Source: an uncultured Saprospiraceae bacterium | Lineage (GTDB): Bacteria; Bacteroidota; Bacteroidia; Chitinophagales; Saprospiraceae | DNA: 64,000 bases | Assembly: GCA_938015805.1 (NCBI GenBank) | Contig: CALLXF010000002.1 | Coordinates: forward strand, 1 to 64,000 | Direction: 5' to 3' | Part shown: positions 1 to 7,765 of the stretch, one piece after another | Position numbering within the stretch: the stretch's first letter is position 1 | Layout: the number at the start of each line of letters is the position of its first letter | The notes under the pieces: model-generated | Database searches by the model: none | Told to the model about the DNA's origin: nothing | The model's input: the letters and a program-made list of their open reading frames with translations, nothing else | Translations under genes and position numbers: made by a program

Positions 1-725
1 TCCCAATCTATAACTAATCCGCCAGCAAGACTCTGAGCGATTTCTTTTCCATATAAATGCTCGCATAAATATAGAGCCGCTTCAAAAGATTTTGCTCCAC
101 CCGCTGAAGTGATATATTTTTTATCGTGCACAAATAAGACATCAGATATTACGTTTAGCTGAGGAAACATTTTTTTATATTTTGGGATATCAGATGGAAA
201 AGTAGTACTGGCTACATCGTTTAGTAATCCGGCTTTCGCCAATACAAATGCTCCATCACAATGAGAGGTGACAAACTGAGCATCAGCTCCCACTTTTTTA
301 ACCCAATCTATCATTTCTGCATTCTTTAAATCAGTATCTAAATGATGTTCTGCACTAGGCACCACTAAAATGTCAATAGATGGAATATCATCTGATCGAT
401 ATGAGAAATCTGGAAGCATCCTTAATCCTTCAAAACTAGTGACTACCTCCAAAGATGAGGCAACTGTAAAAACATTCATCGGCTTAATACCCTTTCTAAA
501 TTTTGTATGCTGGAAAATATCGTAAGGAGCTGTCAACTCTGTATTATAAACACCATCCATAATCAGAATTCCGACATTGTATGCATCTGGCATTAAAGTA
601 ACTGATGATTTGTTTTTAGCATCACCGTGACCCTCAATAAGATCGTTTTTTATAACCTGCTCTTTATTATTCTGGCAAGAGCTTAGAATTAAAAAAGCGA
701 ATAATATAACTAGTGATTTTTTCAT
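1..725 (-). CDS. DJ-1/PfpI-family lipoprotein, C-terminus cut by window edge
   Basis: About 241 codons are visible; the 3' end lies outside the window. The protein begins MKKSLVILFAFLILSSC, a lipoprotein signal peptide with lipobox LSSC, so it should be lipid-anchored outside the cytoplasm. From about residue 50 it matches the class I glutamine amidotransferase-like DJ-1/PfpI fold: the nucleophile elbow reads SHCDGAFVLAKAGLL and is followed by STTFPSDI and TSAGGAKSFEAALYL, as in the isonitrile hydratase / AraC-linked PfpI branch. The nucleophile Cys is present. Substrate is unknown; most relatives are cytoplasmic, so a lipoprotein form is somewhat unusual. A TACTTTCG box lies just upstream (near-consensus -7). 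Confidence 0.85.
   Translation of the reverse strand, partial: MKKSLVILFAFLILSSCQNNKEQVIKNDLIEGHGDAKNKSSVTLMPDAYNVGILIMDGVYNTELTAPYDIFQHTKFRKGIKPMNVFTVASSLEVVTSFEGLRMLPDFSYRSDDIPSIDILVVPSAEHHLDTDLKNAEMIDWVKKVGADAQFVTSHCDGAFVLAKAGLLNDVASTTFPSDIPKYKKMFPQLNVISDVLFVHDKKYITSAGGAKSFEAALYLCEHLYGKEIAQSLAGGLVIDW
231..240 (-). repeat. Iterated GGCGAAAGCC motif
   Basis: Exact GGCGAAAGCC on the minus strand, preceded by ATT, inside the DJ-1-like gene. One of twelve related motifs in the window (see findings). Confidence 0.6.
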
Positions 726-977
726 AAATAAACATTGTCAAACGAAAGTAATAAATGTCGTGGTGAGCAACTAGGATACATCAGCAGATATCATAATAGG
801 GGTTTTAATTATTTAAAGCTTAATAGAATTAGTAATCATGATTTTTACACAAAATCTAATTACAGAATCTCTATTAATAAAATATTTACTGAGGGTCATA
901 GCAATATAGAAATGAGGAAATCACTTTTAACAACGCTGCCATCACAAATAGAAATAAAGTTTTTTTCATTATAACCA

Positions 978-1009
978 AAACGAGAGCTAATAAAGATTAG
1001 TTCTCGTTT
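978..1009. terminator. Bidirectional hairpin terminator at the end of prmC
   Basis: 13-bp inverted repeat (978-990 and 997-1009) with a 6-nt loop and one G-T pair. On the plus strand it is followed by ATTTTTT, on the minus strand by TTTTGG. The right arm covers the last codons and stop of prmC, so the terminator begins inside the coding region. Confidence 0.7.
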
Positions 1010-1833
1010 ATTTTTTGATGACACTTAAGTATCCTAGCTTTACCTTGCATATCTTCTATTAACTGGCAGTCATATGTGTCACTAAAAATAGCCAATGTTT
1101 CTTCAGCATTAAATTCGTTTAACTCTAAAAAAATCACCCCTGTTTTGCTTAAATGATCTGATGCAAAATCCTTTATCTTTTTGTAAAACACCAGAGGATC
1201 TCCAGCTGTAAACAATGCTATCGATGGCTCATGCCTAACTGTACTAACACTCATTTTTGATTTCTCAACAGGAGAAATGTAAGGAGGGTTACTAATTATT
1301 ACATCATAGACCTCTAAACTGCCCCACTGCTTAGAATCGAGAAAATCTAATTGTTTAAACTGTATGTCTGCCTTATGGTCTAGAGCATTTTTCTGGGCTA
1401 CCTCAATAGCGGCTGCAGATACATCTATGGCAGTGATCGTAGACTGATCACATTTAGTTTTTAGGGTTATCGGAATGCATCCTGAACCCGTACCGATATC
1501 TAAAATCTGTAAAGTCGAGCACTGTACATATTGTATTACTTTATAAATCAGTTCTTCTGTCTCAGGTCTAGGAATTAGTACATCCGGATTTACATAAAAT
1601 CTAAGTCCAAAAAAATGCGCCATCTCAGTAATATATTGTACTGGGACATCCTCTTTAAATGCCTTAATTATTTGCTTAGCAAGCGGCTCTGATAATGACT
1701 CTACTCCTTCCAGACTATATATCTTAGGGTGATCCATACGCAACGCTTTGAGAATATTAGCTATTTCTCTAGGTGGCTGATTTTTATCTTTTAGTATATT
1801 CTCAACATGCTGTAGTAAATTTTGTACTGTCAT
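997..1833 (-). CDS. prmC: Release factor glutamine methyltransferase PrmC
   Basis: Transfers a methyl group from SAM to the Gln of the GGQ motif in peptide chain release factors, which raises termination efficiency. The 278 residues match the usual family length. An N-terminal helical substrate-binding domain (about 1-85) is followed by a Rossmann methyltransferase domain with SAM motif LDIGTGSGC (111-119) and the catalytic NPPY (182-185), which places the Gln amide. It lies 20 nt downstream of the sulfotransferase on the same strand and may share its transcript. Its last codons form the terminator hairpin. Confidence 0.97.
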   Translation of the reverse strand: MTVQNLLQHVENILKDKNQPPREIANILKALRMDHPKIYSLEGVESLSEPLAKQIIKAFKEDVPVQYITEMAHFFGLRFYVNPDVLIPRPETEELIYKVIQYVQCSTLQILDIGTGSGCIPITLKTKCDQSTITAIDVSAAAIEVAQKNALDHKADIQFKQLDFLDSKQWGSLEVYDVIISNPPYISPVEKSKMSVSTVRHEPSIALFTAGDPLVFYKKIKDFASDHLSKTGVIFLELNEFNAEETLAIFSDTYDCQLIEDMQGKARILKCHQKINEN

Positions 1834-1853
1834 AATTTAAGTCGTGTTTAGGA

Positions 1854-2855
1854 TTATATTCTATTGAGAACTACAGGGTAATTAAAAAAGTTATAATAGG
1901 CATTCTTCTTAGTACGTGTCCATAGGTCTTTGTTCTTTTGGTTTTTTAGATCACTATAATAAGATGGAGTCCGTACCTCTCTAAACTCATATTTTAATTC
2001 TTTAGAAAGGCTGTGGATATTTTTAAAAATCAGCTCTTCTTTTTTAAGCGTATTAGGTGCGACATGGATAGTTTTACAAGCGTAAATAATTATCTCCCGA
2101 TCTTTTTTAGAAAGCGTACTAAACTTACCGACACTGCCTTTTGAGACAGGAGCTGTCTCGTCATAAGTCCATCCTTTAATTTTTGTAGGATCATCACTAA
2201 ATGACTGGTTAGAAGGTAATAACATGTTAGGCTCAAAATCAATGTCCAGATGATTACACAGAGCTGTAATTTCTTGTTCGGGATTTTCAACTAAACTTTC
2301 GTAACTCAATTGGGTAAACGCAGGACTATTTTTACTACGTAAAGCAAAATTTGTATTGAGTAAATAAATACAAGTTGCTTGATAATGAGAAAACCCTCTA
2401 CCTACTAATGATGCTATAGTGTCATAAGGATTTCGATAAATATGGATGAGTTTTCCCTTAGGAAAGAGCGTTAAAAATTGGCGAAAGCCATAAGCATTAC
2501 CAGGAGTTTTTTCTAACCACAGATCTGACTTTTCTTTAGTGACATGTTGGAAATATTTTAATACAAAGCTTTTAAAATTTGGTGAGGTGTCTATCATTCG
2601 CGTAAGCAAATCCTCAGTAACCTTAAACTCTTCCTTAGTCAACTCGAAGCCTCGGAAAATATGCCAACTCTTAGATCGCAGTCCACGCCATCCTTTTTTT
2701 AAAATCGCTTTTTTATGCACTTCCCAGTCATCATATAATTCTGGCTTACAAAATAATGATGATTCTGGTCCACAAAAAACGTGACTATGTCTATTTAATA
2801 TCTGTCTAAGCAATGAGCTTCCGGTACTGCCTGATCCTCCTATTAAACCTGCCAT
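1854..2855 (-). CDS. Sulfotransferase-family protein
   Basis: Predicted PAPS-dependent sulfotransferase of 333 residues. The N-terminus GGSGSTGSSLL (6-16) is the phosphosulfate-binding loop, and IYRNPYDTIASL (139-150) is the 3'-phosphate-binding segment with its Arg-Asn-Pro. There is no signal peptide, so it is cytoplasmic or peripheral. The acceptor cannot be read from sequence; bacterial relatives sulfate glycans, lipids or small molecules. It is divergent from cdd (38-nt intergenic gap) and upstream of prmC. Two copies or variants of the iterated motif lie inside (2480-2489 and 2598-2607). Confidence 0.85.
   Translation of the reverse strand: MAGLIGGSGSTGSSLLRQILNRHSHVFCGPESSLFCKPELYDDWEVHKKAILKKGWRGLRSKSWHIFRGFELTKEEFKVTEDLLTRMIDTSPNFKSFVLKYFQHVTKEKSDLWLEKTPGNAYGFRQFLTLFPKGKLIHIYRNPYDTIASLVGRGFSHYQATCIYLLNTNFALRSKNSPAFTQLSYESLVENPEQEITALCNHLDIDFEPNMLLPSNQSFSDDPTKIKGWTYDETAPVSKGSVGKFSTLSKKDREIIIYACKTIHVAPNTLKKEELIFKNIHSLSKELKYEFREVRTPSYYSDLKNQKNKDLWTRTKKNAYYNFFNYPVVLNRI
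2480..2489 (+). repeat. Iterated GGCGAAAGCC motif
   Basis: Exact GGCGAAAGCC on the plus strand preceded by ATT, inside the sulfotransferase gene; a looser variant CGCGTAAGCA lies at 2598-2607, also after ATT. Confidence 0.6.
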
Positions 2856-2893
2856 TTGTTAGTTATTGGCTATATTATTGTACAAAATAGTTT

Positions 2894-3376
2894 ATGAAAA
2901 AATTAGAAGTAAAGGTAGCATTAAAGATTTATGATCACATTACAGAACTGGAGCAATCGATCCAAGAAATAATGAAGCAGGCCACATTGCAATTAGATCA
3001 CTCTTATGCTCCATACTCTAACTTTTATGTAGGAGCAGCCGCTCTATTATCTAATGGTAAAATCCATACAGGTTGTAACCAAGAAAATGCCTCCTATCCA
3101 CTATGCATGTGTGCGGAGCGAGTGGCTTTATATAGTGCAGGTTCTGTAGATCCTAAAGTCAATATAGAGTCGATAGCGATCATTGCAAAAAACCCAAAGA
3201 AAGAAATAGACAGACCGATCTCACCATGTGGTGCCTGCCGTCAAGTAATCTTAGAATTCCAAAACAAACAACAGTCTCCTATCAAAATTTATCTCAAAGC
3301 TGACAGTCCTAATATTTACGAATTCGAATCTGCAAAGGACCTATTACCTTTTTCTTTTGATGGATCTTTTCTGTAA
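2894..3376 (+). CDS. cdd: Cytidine deaminase
   Basis: Zn-dependent deamination of cytidine and deoxycytidine to uridine forms in pyrimidine salvage. The 160 residues fit the homotetrameric class. Zn ligands are Cys73 (in CMCAERVAL, with the proton-shuttle Glu75) and Cys112/Cys115 in PCGACRQV. The substrate-binding stretch YAPYSNFYVGAA (39-50) is intact. About 20 residues precede the conserved core, so a start slightly further downstream is possible. The gene stands alone, convergent with kdsB. Confidence 0.96.
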   Translation: MKKLEVKVALKIYDHITELEQSIQEIMKQATLQLDHSYAPYSNFYVGAAALLSNGKIHTGCNQENASYPLCMCAERVALYSAGSVDPKVNIESIAIIAKNPKKEIDRPISPCGACRQVILEFQNKQQSPIKIYLKADSPNIYEFESAKDLLPFSFDGSFL

Positions 3377-3390
3377 TAGCACAAATGGTA

Positions 3391-4122
3391 TTAACTCTTA
3401 GGCCCAGAAATATATTTTACAAAAGCTCTAAAGTCTGCTGGCGTATCGATACTTATGGTTTTTCCTCTGACCTTGGCTAGATGTATATTAAAACCATTTT
3501 CTAACCATCGAAGTTGCTCTAGGCCCTCATGCTTTTCTAATGGGCTCTGTTTTAATTTTGAAAGTCTCGTAAGTGTTTTTCTCTTGAACGCATATAGTCC
3601 CAGATGATGTAAATAATCTTTAGGGCTGATCGTTCCTCGAGAATAAGGAATTACAGAACGACTAAAGTAAATCGCTTTTTCTTTATCTGCTAGGATGACC
3701 TTTACATTATTAGGATCAAGGATATCTTTAGTATTTTCAAAAGGAGTACATAAAGTTGCTATCTCGACCTCTTTACGACGGATCAAATCGATAATCGATT
3801 TTAAATGAGACTTACGGATCAGCGGCTCATCTCCCTGAACATTAACAACGATATCAGTTTTAATTTTCTCAGAGACCTCGGCGATCCTATCCGTACCGCT
3901 TTTATGAGACTTGGCAGTCATCATTACCTCCGCCCCAAAAGACTCTGCCTCCACTAATATGCGTTTACTATCAGTAGCGATGATTACGCGATCAAAAAGC
4001 TTAGAATTGTGGACTTTCTCAAAGACGTACTGGAGTATCGTTTTGTCCTTTACTCGGATAAGTAGTTTTTCTGGGAGTCGATCTGATTTTAATCTAGCAG
4101 GTATTATTGCAGTAATCTTCAT
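3391..4122 (-). CDS. kdsB: CMP-Kdo synthetase (3-deoxy-manno-octulosonate cytidylyltransferase)
   Basis: Activates Kdo with CTP to CMP-Kdo for LPS inner-core synthesis in the cytoplasm. The 243 residues are the usual length. The N-terminal nucleotide-binding signature IPARLKSDRLPEKLL (7-21) and the VNVQGDEPLI segment are typical of the family. It is divergent from the LysM gene (57-nt gap) and convergent with cdd. The pathway partner kdsC is found 55 kb away in this window (58610-59110), so the Kdo genes are scattered. Confidence 0.97.
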   Translation of the reverse strand: MKITAIIPARLKSDRLPEKLLIRVKDKTILQYVFEKVHNSKLFDRVIIATDSKRILVEAESFGAEVMMTAKSHKSGTDRIAEVSEKIKTDIVVNVQGDEPLIRKSHLKSIIDLIRRKEVEIATLCTPFENTKDILDPNNVKVILADKEKAIYFSRSVIPYSRGTISPKDYLHHLGLYAFKRKTLTRLSKLKQSPLEKHEGLEQLRWLENGFNIHLAKVRGKTISIDTPADFRAFVKYISGPKS

Positions 4123-4153
4123 CTATTGATTAACATATTATGAATAATAGTAA

Positions 4154-4161
4154 TATATTTG
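4154..4161 (+). promoter_or_regulatory. -7 promoter element TATATTTG
   Basis: Exact Bacteroidota -7 consensus TAnnTTTG, ending 18 nt before the LysM gene start. No clear -33 TTG at the usual spacing. Confidence 0.45.
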
Positions 4162-4179
4162 TAATTCATTTACAGCACT

Positions 4180-5259
4180 ATGAAGCAAATAACCTTCATT
4201 ATTATCTTTATTTTGGGCTTAGGAACTTTTTCCTATAGCCAATCCACATTTTTTACTTCCTCGGATTCTATAGAGATCAAAGGTAGTGATGTACTCGGAT
4301 TACATTACGTGCACAAACTTAAGGCGAAACAAACGATTTATAGTTTAGGAAAGTTTTTTAACAGATCTGTAAATGAGATTTTACAATATAATGTAAAACA
4401 GCGAGATCATATTTTTAGTATAAACGAAGAGATTTTAGTTGCATTCGATGCTACTGTACTACTAACTGATGTGGATTCTCCCCTCTTTTTACATACGCCT
4501 ATGCTTACAGTTTATTACGTCGTGCAACCTAGCGATAATTTATATAGAATCTCTAGAGAGTATTTTCCTCAGCAGATGGACCACCTGATGACAAATAACG
4601 GTCTGAGAAGTTTTAATCTAGATGTCGGTCAAAAACTGATCGTTGGATGGATTCCTCTTCCTATAGGCTCAGGAAAACCAAGGCAATATAAACATAATCC
4701 TAACACAGAAATCTTATCAGTGGCCTCGATCTCACAACTAGATCATATACTCACAAGTCAAGATGCAATCCAAAAAATAAAAACAGCTACTATAGTCGTA
4801 GAATCTTCTCAAAAGACGGATGAGTCTATTGATAATGAACTCAAGCTCGTAAAAATATTATCTCAGATTGATGAGTCATCTTCCACAAGCACAGCATTAA
4901 ATCCTGAAAGGATGGGCGACCTTACGGCGAATGAAGAATTAGCCAAAGCGGAGGAAGAATCTAAAGAAAAAGAACTAATCCCTCTTCCTAATTTAAAAAG
5001 TAATTCTGGAATTGCGATATGGGATAATCAGATAAAAGACGATCACAACTTATTTGTTTTACACAAGTCGGCAAAAGTAAATTCAATCATCGAATTACAC
5101 TACCCCTTACTTAATACCAGTATTAAGGCCAAGGTCGTCGGAAATATACCCAAAGGAATTTATCCGAGAGAGGTCGATGTCATTATATCTCCAAAGGTCG
5201 CCAAAACTTTAGGTGTACTCGATAGACGGTTCCAATTAGATATGAAATATTACCGCTAG
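4180..5259 (+). CDS. Secreted LysM-repeat protein
   Basis: 359 residues with a signal peptide (about 1-20, cleavage near FSYSQ). Two LysM-like modules follow, at about 42-90 (HYVHKLKAKQTIYSLGKFF) and 112-156 (YYVVQPSDNLYRISREYF), which bind peptidoglycan. A low-complexity acidic and Ser-rich linker leads to a C-terminal domain (about 275-359) that reads like the small beta-barrel seen in similar LysM proteins. It probably acts at the cell wall in the periplasm; no catalytic residues are recognised. It lies 51 nt upstream of cbs on the same strand. Confidence 0.8.
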   Translation: MKQITFIIIFILGLGTFSYSQSTFFTSSDSIEIKGSDVLGLHYVHKLKAKQTIYSLGKFFNRSVNEILQYNVKQRDHIFSINEEILVAFDATVLLTDVDSPLFLHTPMLTVYYVVQPSDNLYRISREYFPQQMDHLMTNNGLRSFNLDVGQKLIVGWIPLPIGSGKPRQYKHNPNTEILSVASISQLDHILTSQDAIQKIKTATIVVESSQKTDESIDNELKLVKILSQIDESSSTSTALNPERMGDLTANEELAKAEEESKEKELIPLPNLKSNSGIAIWDNQIKDDHNLFVLHKSAKVNSIIELHYPLLNTSIKAKVVGNIPKGIYPREVDVIISPKVAKTLGVLDRRFQLDMKYYR

Positions 5260-5310
5260 TTTCCATCCTTAAAGTTAAGTTTATCTACCTTCGTAGTCCA
5301 AAGTAGAATT

Positions 5311-6669
5311 ATGGATTACAAAGAAAACATTCTCGAAACTATAGGTAATACACCTATGGTAAAATTAAATGCTACAGTTACAGATGTTCCAGCATTAGTC
5401 CTAGGAAAAGTAGAAACATTTAACCCAGGTAACTCTATCAAAGATCGTATGGCTCTAAAAATGGTAGAAGATGCTGAGAAAGAAGGCAGAATAAAACCTG
5501 GTGGCACGTTTATAGAATGTACCTCTGGTAATACAGGAATGGGTATCGCATTAGCTGCCGCTGTAAAGGGATACAAATGTATTTTTACGACTAGCGATAA
5601 ACAGTCCAAAGAGAAAATGGATATTCTTAAGGCAGTGGGAGCTGAGGTTATTGTTTGCCCTACTAATGTAACTCCGGATGATCCGCGGTCATACTACTCC
5701 GTTGCAGAAAAACTGAGTAAAGAAATTCCTAATTCGGCTTGGTTAAATCAATATGATAATCTCTCTAACCGTACTGCTCACTACGAGTCTACTGGACCGG
5801 AAATATGGAAGCAGACAGATGGTAAGGTAACACATATCGTAGTCGGTGTCGGAACTGGAGGTACTATCTCTGGTGTAGCAAAATATTTAAAAGAACAAAA
5901 CCCCAATATTAAGATCTGGGGAATCGATACTTATGGCTCGGTATTTAAAAAATTCCATGAGACAGGAGAATTTGATGAAAAAGAAATATATCCTTACATC
6001 ACAGAAGGAATCGGAGAAGATATCCTTCCTAAAAATGTAGATTTTAGTCTGATCGATCATTTTGAAAAGGTCTCAGATAAAGACGGTGCTGTTTATGCGA
6101 GAAGGCTTGCTAGAGAGGAAGGTATTTTATTAGGTTATAGTGCGGGATCGGCAGTTGCCGGTCTTGTCCAACTTAAAGATAAACTCACAAAAGATGACGT
6201 CGTTGTCGTTATATTCCATGATCACGGTAGTCGTTATGTAGGAAAAATTTACAACGATGAATGGATGCGTGAAAGAGGATTTTTAGATACTGAGATTAAA
6301 ATTAAAGACCTGATCGAAGGTAAAAAAGATGTGCATTTTATCTCTGCTACTAAATCACAATCTGTAAAAGATGTCCTCACCATTATGAAAGACAACGATA
6401 TTTCTCAAATGCCCGTAATGGAAGAAGAGGAAATAGTGGGCTCTATCACGGAACGATCTTTACTAAATCATATCCTAGGAGGCGAAGGAAAAGGGCCAGA
6501 AGATTCTATATCAGATATCGTAGGCACTCCATTTCCTACAGTAGAAATCGACACTGCACTCAATAAATTAAATCGTTACATCAGTAGAGAAAACCCTGCT
6601 GTTATTGCTAAAGATATGACAGGTAGAATGCATGTCATTACACAATACGATATTATACAGGCTTTATAG
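5311..6669 (+). CDS. PLP-dependent cystathionine beta-synthase with C-terminal CBS pair
   Basis: Fold-type II PLP enzyme of 452 residues: it condenses serine (or an O-activated serine) with homocysteine or sulfide. The PLP Lys is in NSIKDRMALK (Lys44); the phosphate-binding loop is TSGNTG (71-76), with GTGGT around 180. Residues about 333-452 form a tandem CBS (Bateman) module, as in cystathionine beta-synthases and unlike plain cysteine synthases. The module usually binds an adenosine ligand. A variant -7 box TACCTTCG lies at 5286-5293. Cysteine synthase activity cannot be excluded. Confidence 0.9.
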   Translation: MDYKENILETIGNTPMVKLNATVTDVPALVLGKVETFNPGNSIKDRMALKMVEDAEKEGRIKPGGTFIECTSGNTGMGIALAAAVKGYKCIFTTSDKQSKEKMDILKAVGAEVIVCPTNVTPDDPRSYYSVAEKLSKEIPNSAWLNQYDNLSNRTAHYESTGPEIWKQTDGKVTHIVVGVGTGGTISGVAKYLKEQNPNIKIWGIDTYGSVFKKFHETGEFDEKEIYPYITEGIGEDILPKNVDFSLIDHFEKVSDKDGAVYARRLAREEGILLGYSAGSAVAGLVQLKDKLTKDDVVVVIFHDHGSRYVGKIYNDEWMRERGFLDTEIKIKDLIEGKKDVHFISATKSQSVKDVLTIMKDNDISQMPVMEEEEIVGSITERSLLNHILGGEGKGPEDSISDIVGTPFPTVEIDTALNKLNRYISRENPAVIAKDMTGRMHVITQYDIIQAL

Positions 6670-6759
6670 ACTTGAGATTATAGACTTTAACTATTAGATA
6701 GCTTGATTAGAAGATCGTAAATTACTGGAAAGTAAGTTTTACGTATTTTAGATTTTATC

Positions 6760-7608
6760 TTATTCTGCTGATTTTTCTTCTACTTTGATCTGCTTTAGAT
6801 CTAGTATCCTTTTAATGACTCTTAGTTTATGAGAGTACTTCCTGATTTCCTGATTATAAATCCCAAAATGATCCAGCTTATCTATACGTACTTGTCCAGA
6901 TGCATGGATGATTTTCTGATCGTCTAATACGATTCCTACATGGATAATTTCCCCACTCTTATTTTCAAAAAATGCAAGATCACCTAGACGAGCTTCCTCT
7001 ATAAAAGCTATGGTATCTCCATGATCAACTTGCTTATTAGAGTCTCTAGGCAAGGCATAACCGCACATTTTATAAACGATCTGAGTATACCCACTGCAGT
7101 CGATCCCAAAAGGGCTACGACCACCCCACAGATAAGGAGCATACAAAAATTTCTTAATGATTTTTATAAAAATATCTGTTGTAATAACGGTTTGCTGAGG
7201 GTCGATCACTTGTCCATAATAGACAAACTTTTTCCCAAACAAGGAGAAAGATATTCCATCAAAACCTGGTAATGTAGAACCTAGTAAAATAGACTGAGAC
7301 CTATTATCCGAAAGGATCGAATTTTGAACTTCTAGGGCGTACTGTCCATTAGCAGAGAGGGCTTTATGATTCTTAGTGGTTAACCTAACAATTTGTTTAG
7401 GATCGATCCACCCTGGATAATCATCCCATAAACATTTTATAGATAACCAGTTTTTTCCTTTCTTTTGAATAATCTCTACTTGTTCGCCAAAAAGCATTTG
7501 AGATACGATCTCTGACCGATCATCTGGCTTACGCCGAATGGGTGCCACACTGACCATACATATACCGTACGGGTATTCTTCTATAGTTTTCTTTTTACGC
7601 TTTGCCAC
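6760..7608 (-). CDS. NlpC/P60 (C40) peptidase with N-terminal SH3-like domains
   Basis: Predicted cell-wall gamma-D-glutamyl-meso-diaminopimelate endopeptidase, 282 residues. Residues about 12-75 and 85-135 form bacterial SH3-like domains; the C40 domain (about 145-265) has nucleophile Cys171 in GIDCSGY, His223 in IIHVGIV and His235 in IIHASG. There is no obvious signal peptide. The best start is GTG at 7608, because the SH3 core (YGICMVSV) begins too early for Met18 to be the start. An exact -7 element ends only 7 nt before this GTG, so the mRNA may be nearly leaderless. Confidence 0.88.
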   Translation of the reverse strand: MAKRKKKTIEEYPYGICMVSVAPIRRKPDDRSEIVSQMLFGEQVEIIQKKGKNWLSIKCLWDDYPGWIDPKQIVRLTTKNHKALSANGQYALEVQNSILSDNRSQSILLGSTLPGFDGISFSLFGKKFVYYGQVIDPQQTVITTDIFIKIIKKFLYAPYLWGGRSPFGIDCSGYTQIVYKMCGYALPRDSNKQVDHGDTIAFIEEARLGDLAFFENKSGEIIHVGIVLDDQKIIHASGQVRIDKLDHFGIYNQEIRKYSHKLRVIKRILDLKQIKVEEKSAE

Positions 7609-7615
7609 AGTGATG

Positions 7616-7623
7616 CAAAAGTA
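7616..7623 (-). promoter_or_regulatory. -7 promoter element TACTTTTG
   Basis: Exact TAnnTTTG on the minus strand followed by CATCACT and then the GTG start of the C40 peptidase, implying little or no 5' untranslated leader. Confidence 0.5.
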
Positions 7624-7765
7624 GTGAAAAAGGGATATCTCAGTGTAAAAATGTAAACAATCAGACTCAATTGATTATTCATGCATATGGGCAAGAAAAG
7701 AGATTACCAATTTCTTGATGATCTCTTAAATCAGAAACCTTCTTCAAGCTTATACCCACACCCTA

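Noticed and set aside
735-974. 79-residue plus-strand ORF between the DJ-1-like gene and prmC
   Set aside because: TTG start, no recognisable domain, composition of intergenic DNA; kept only as a possible transcript ending at the hairpin.
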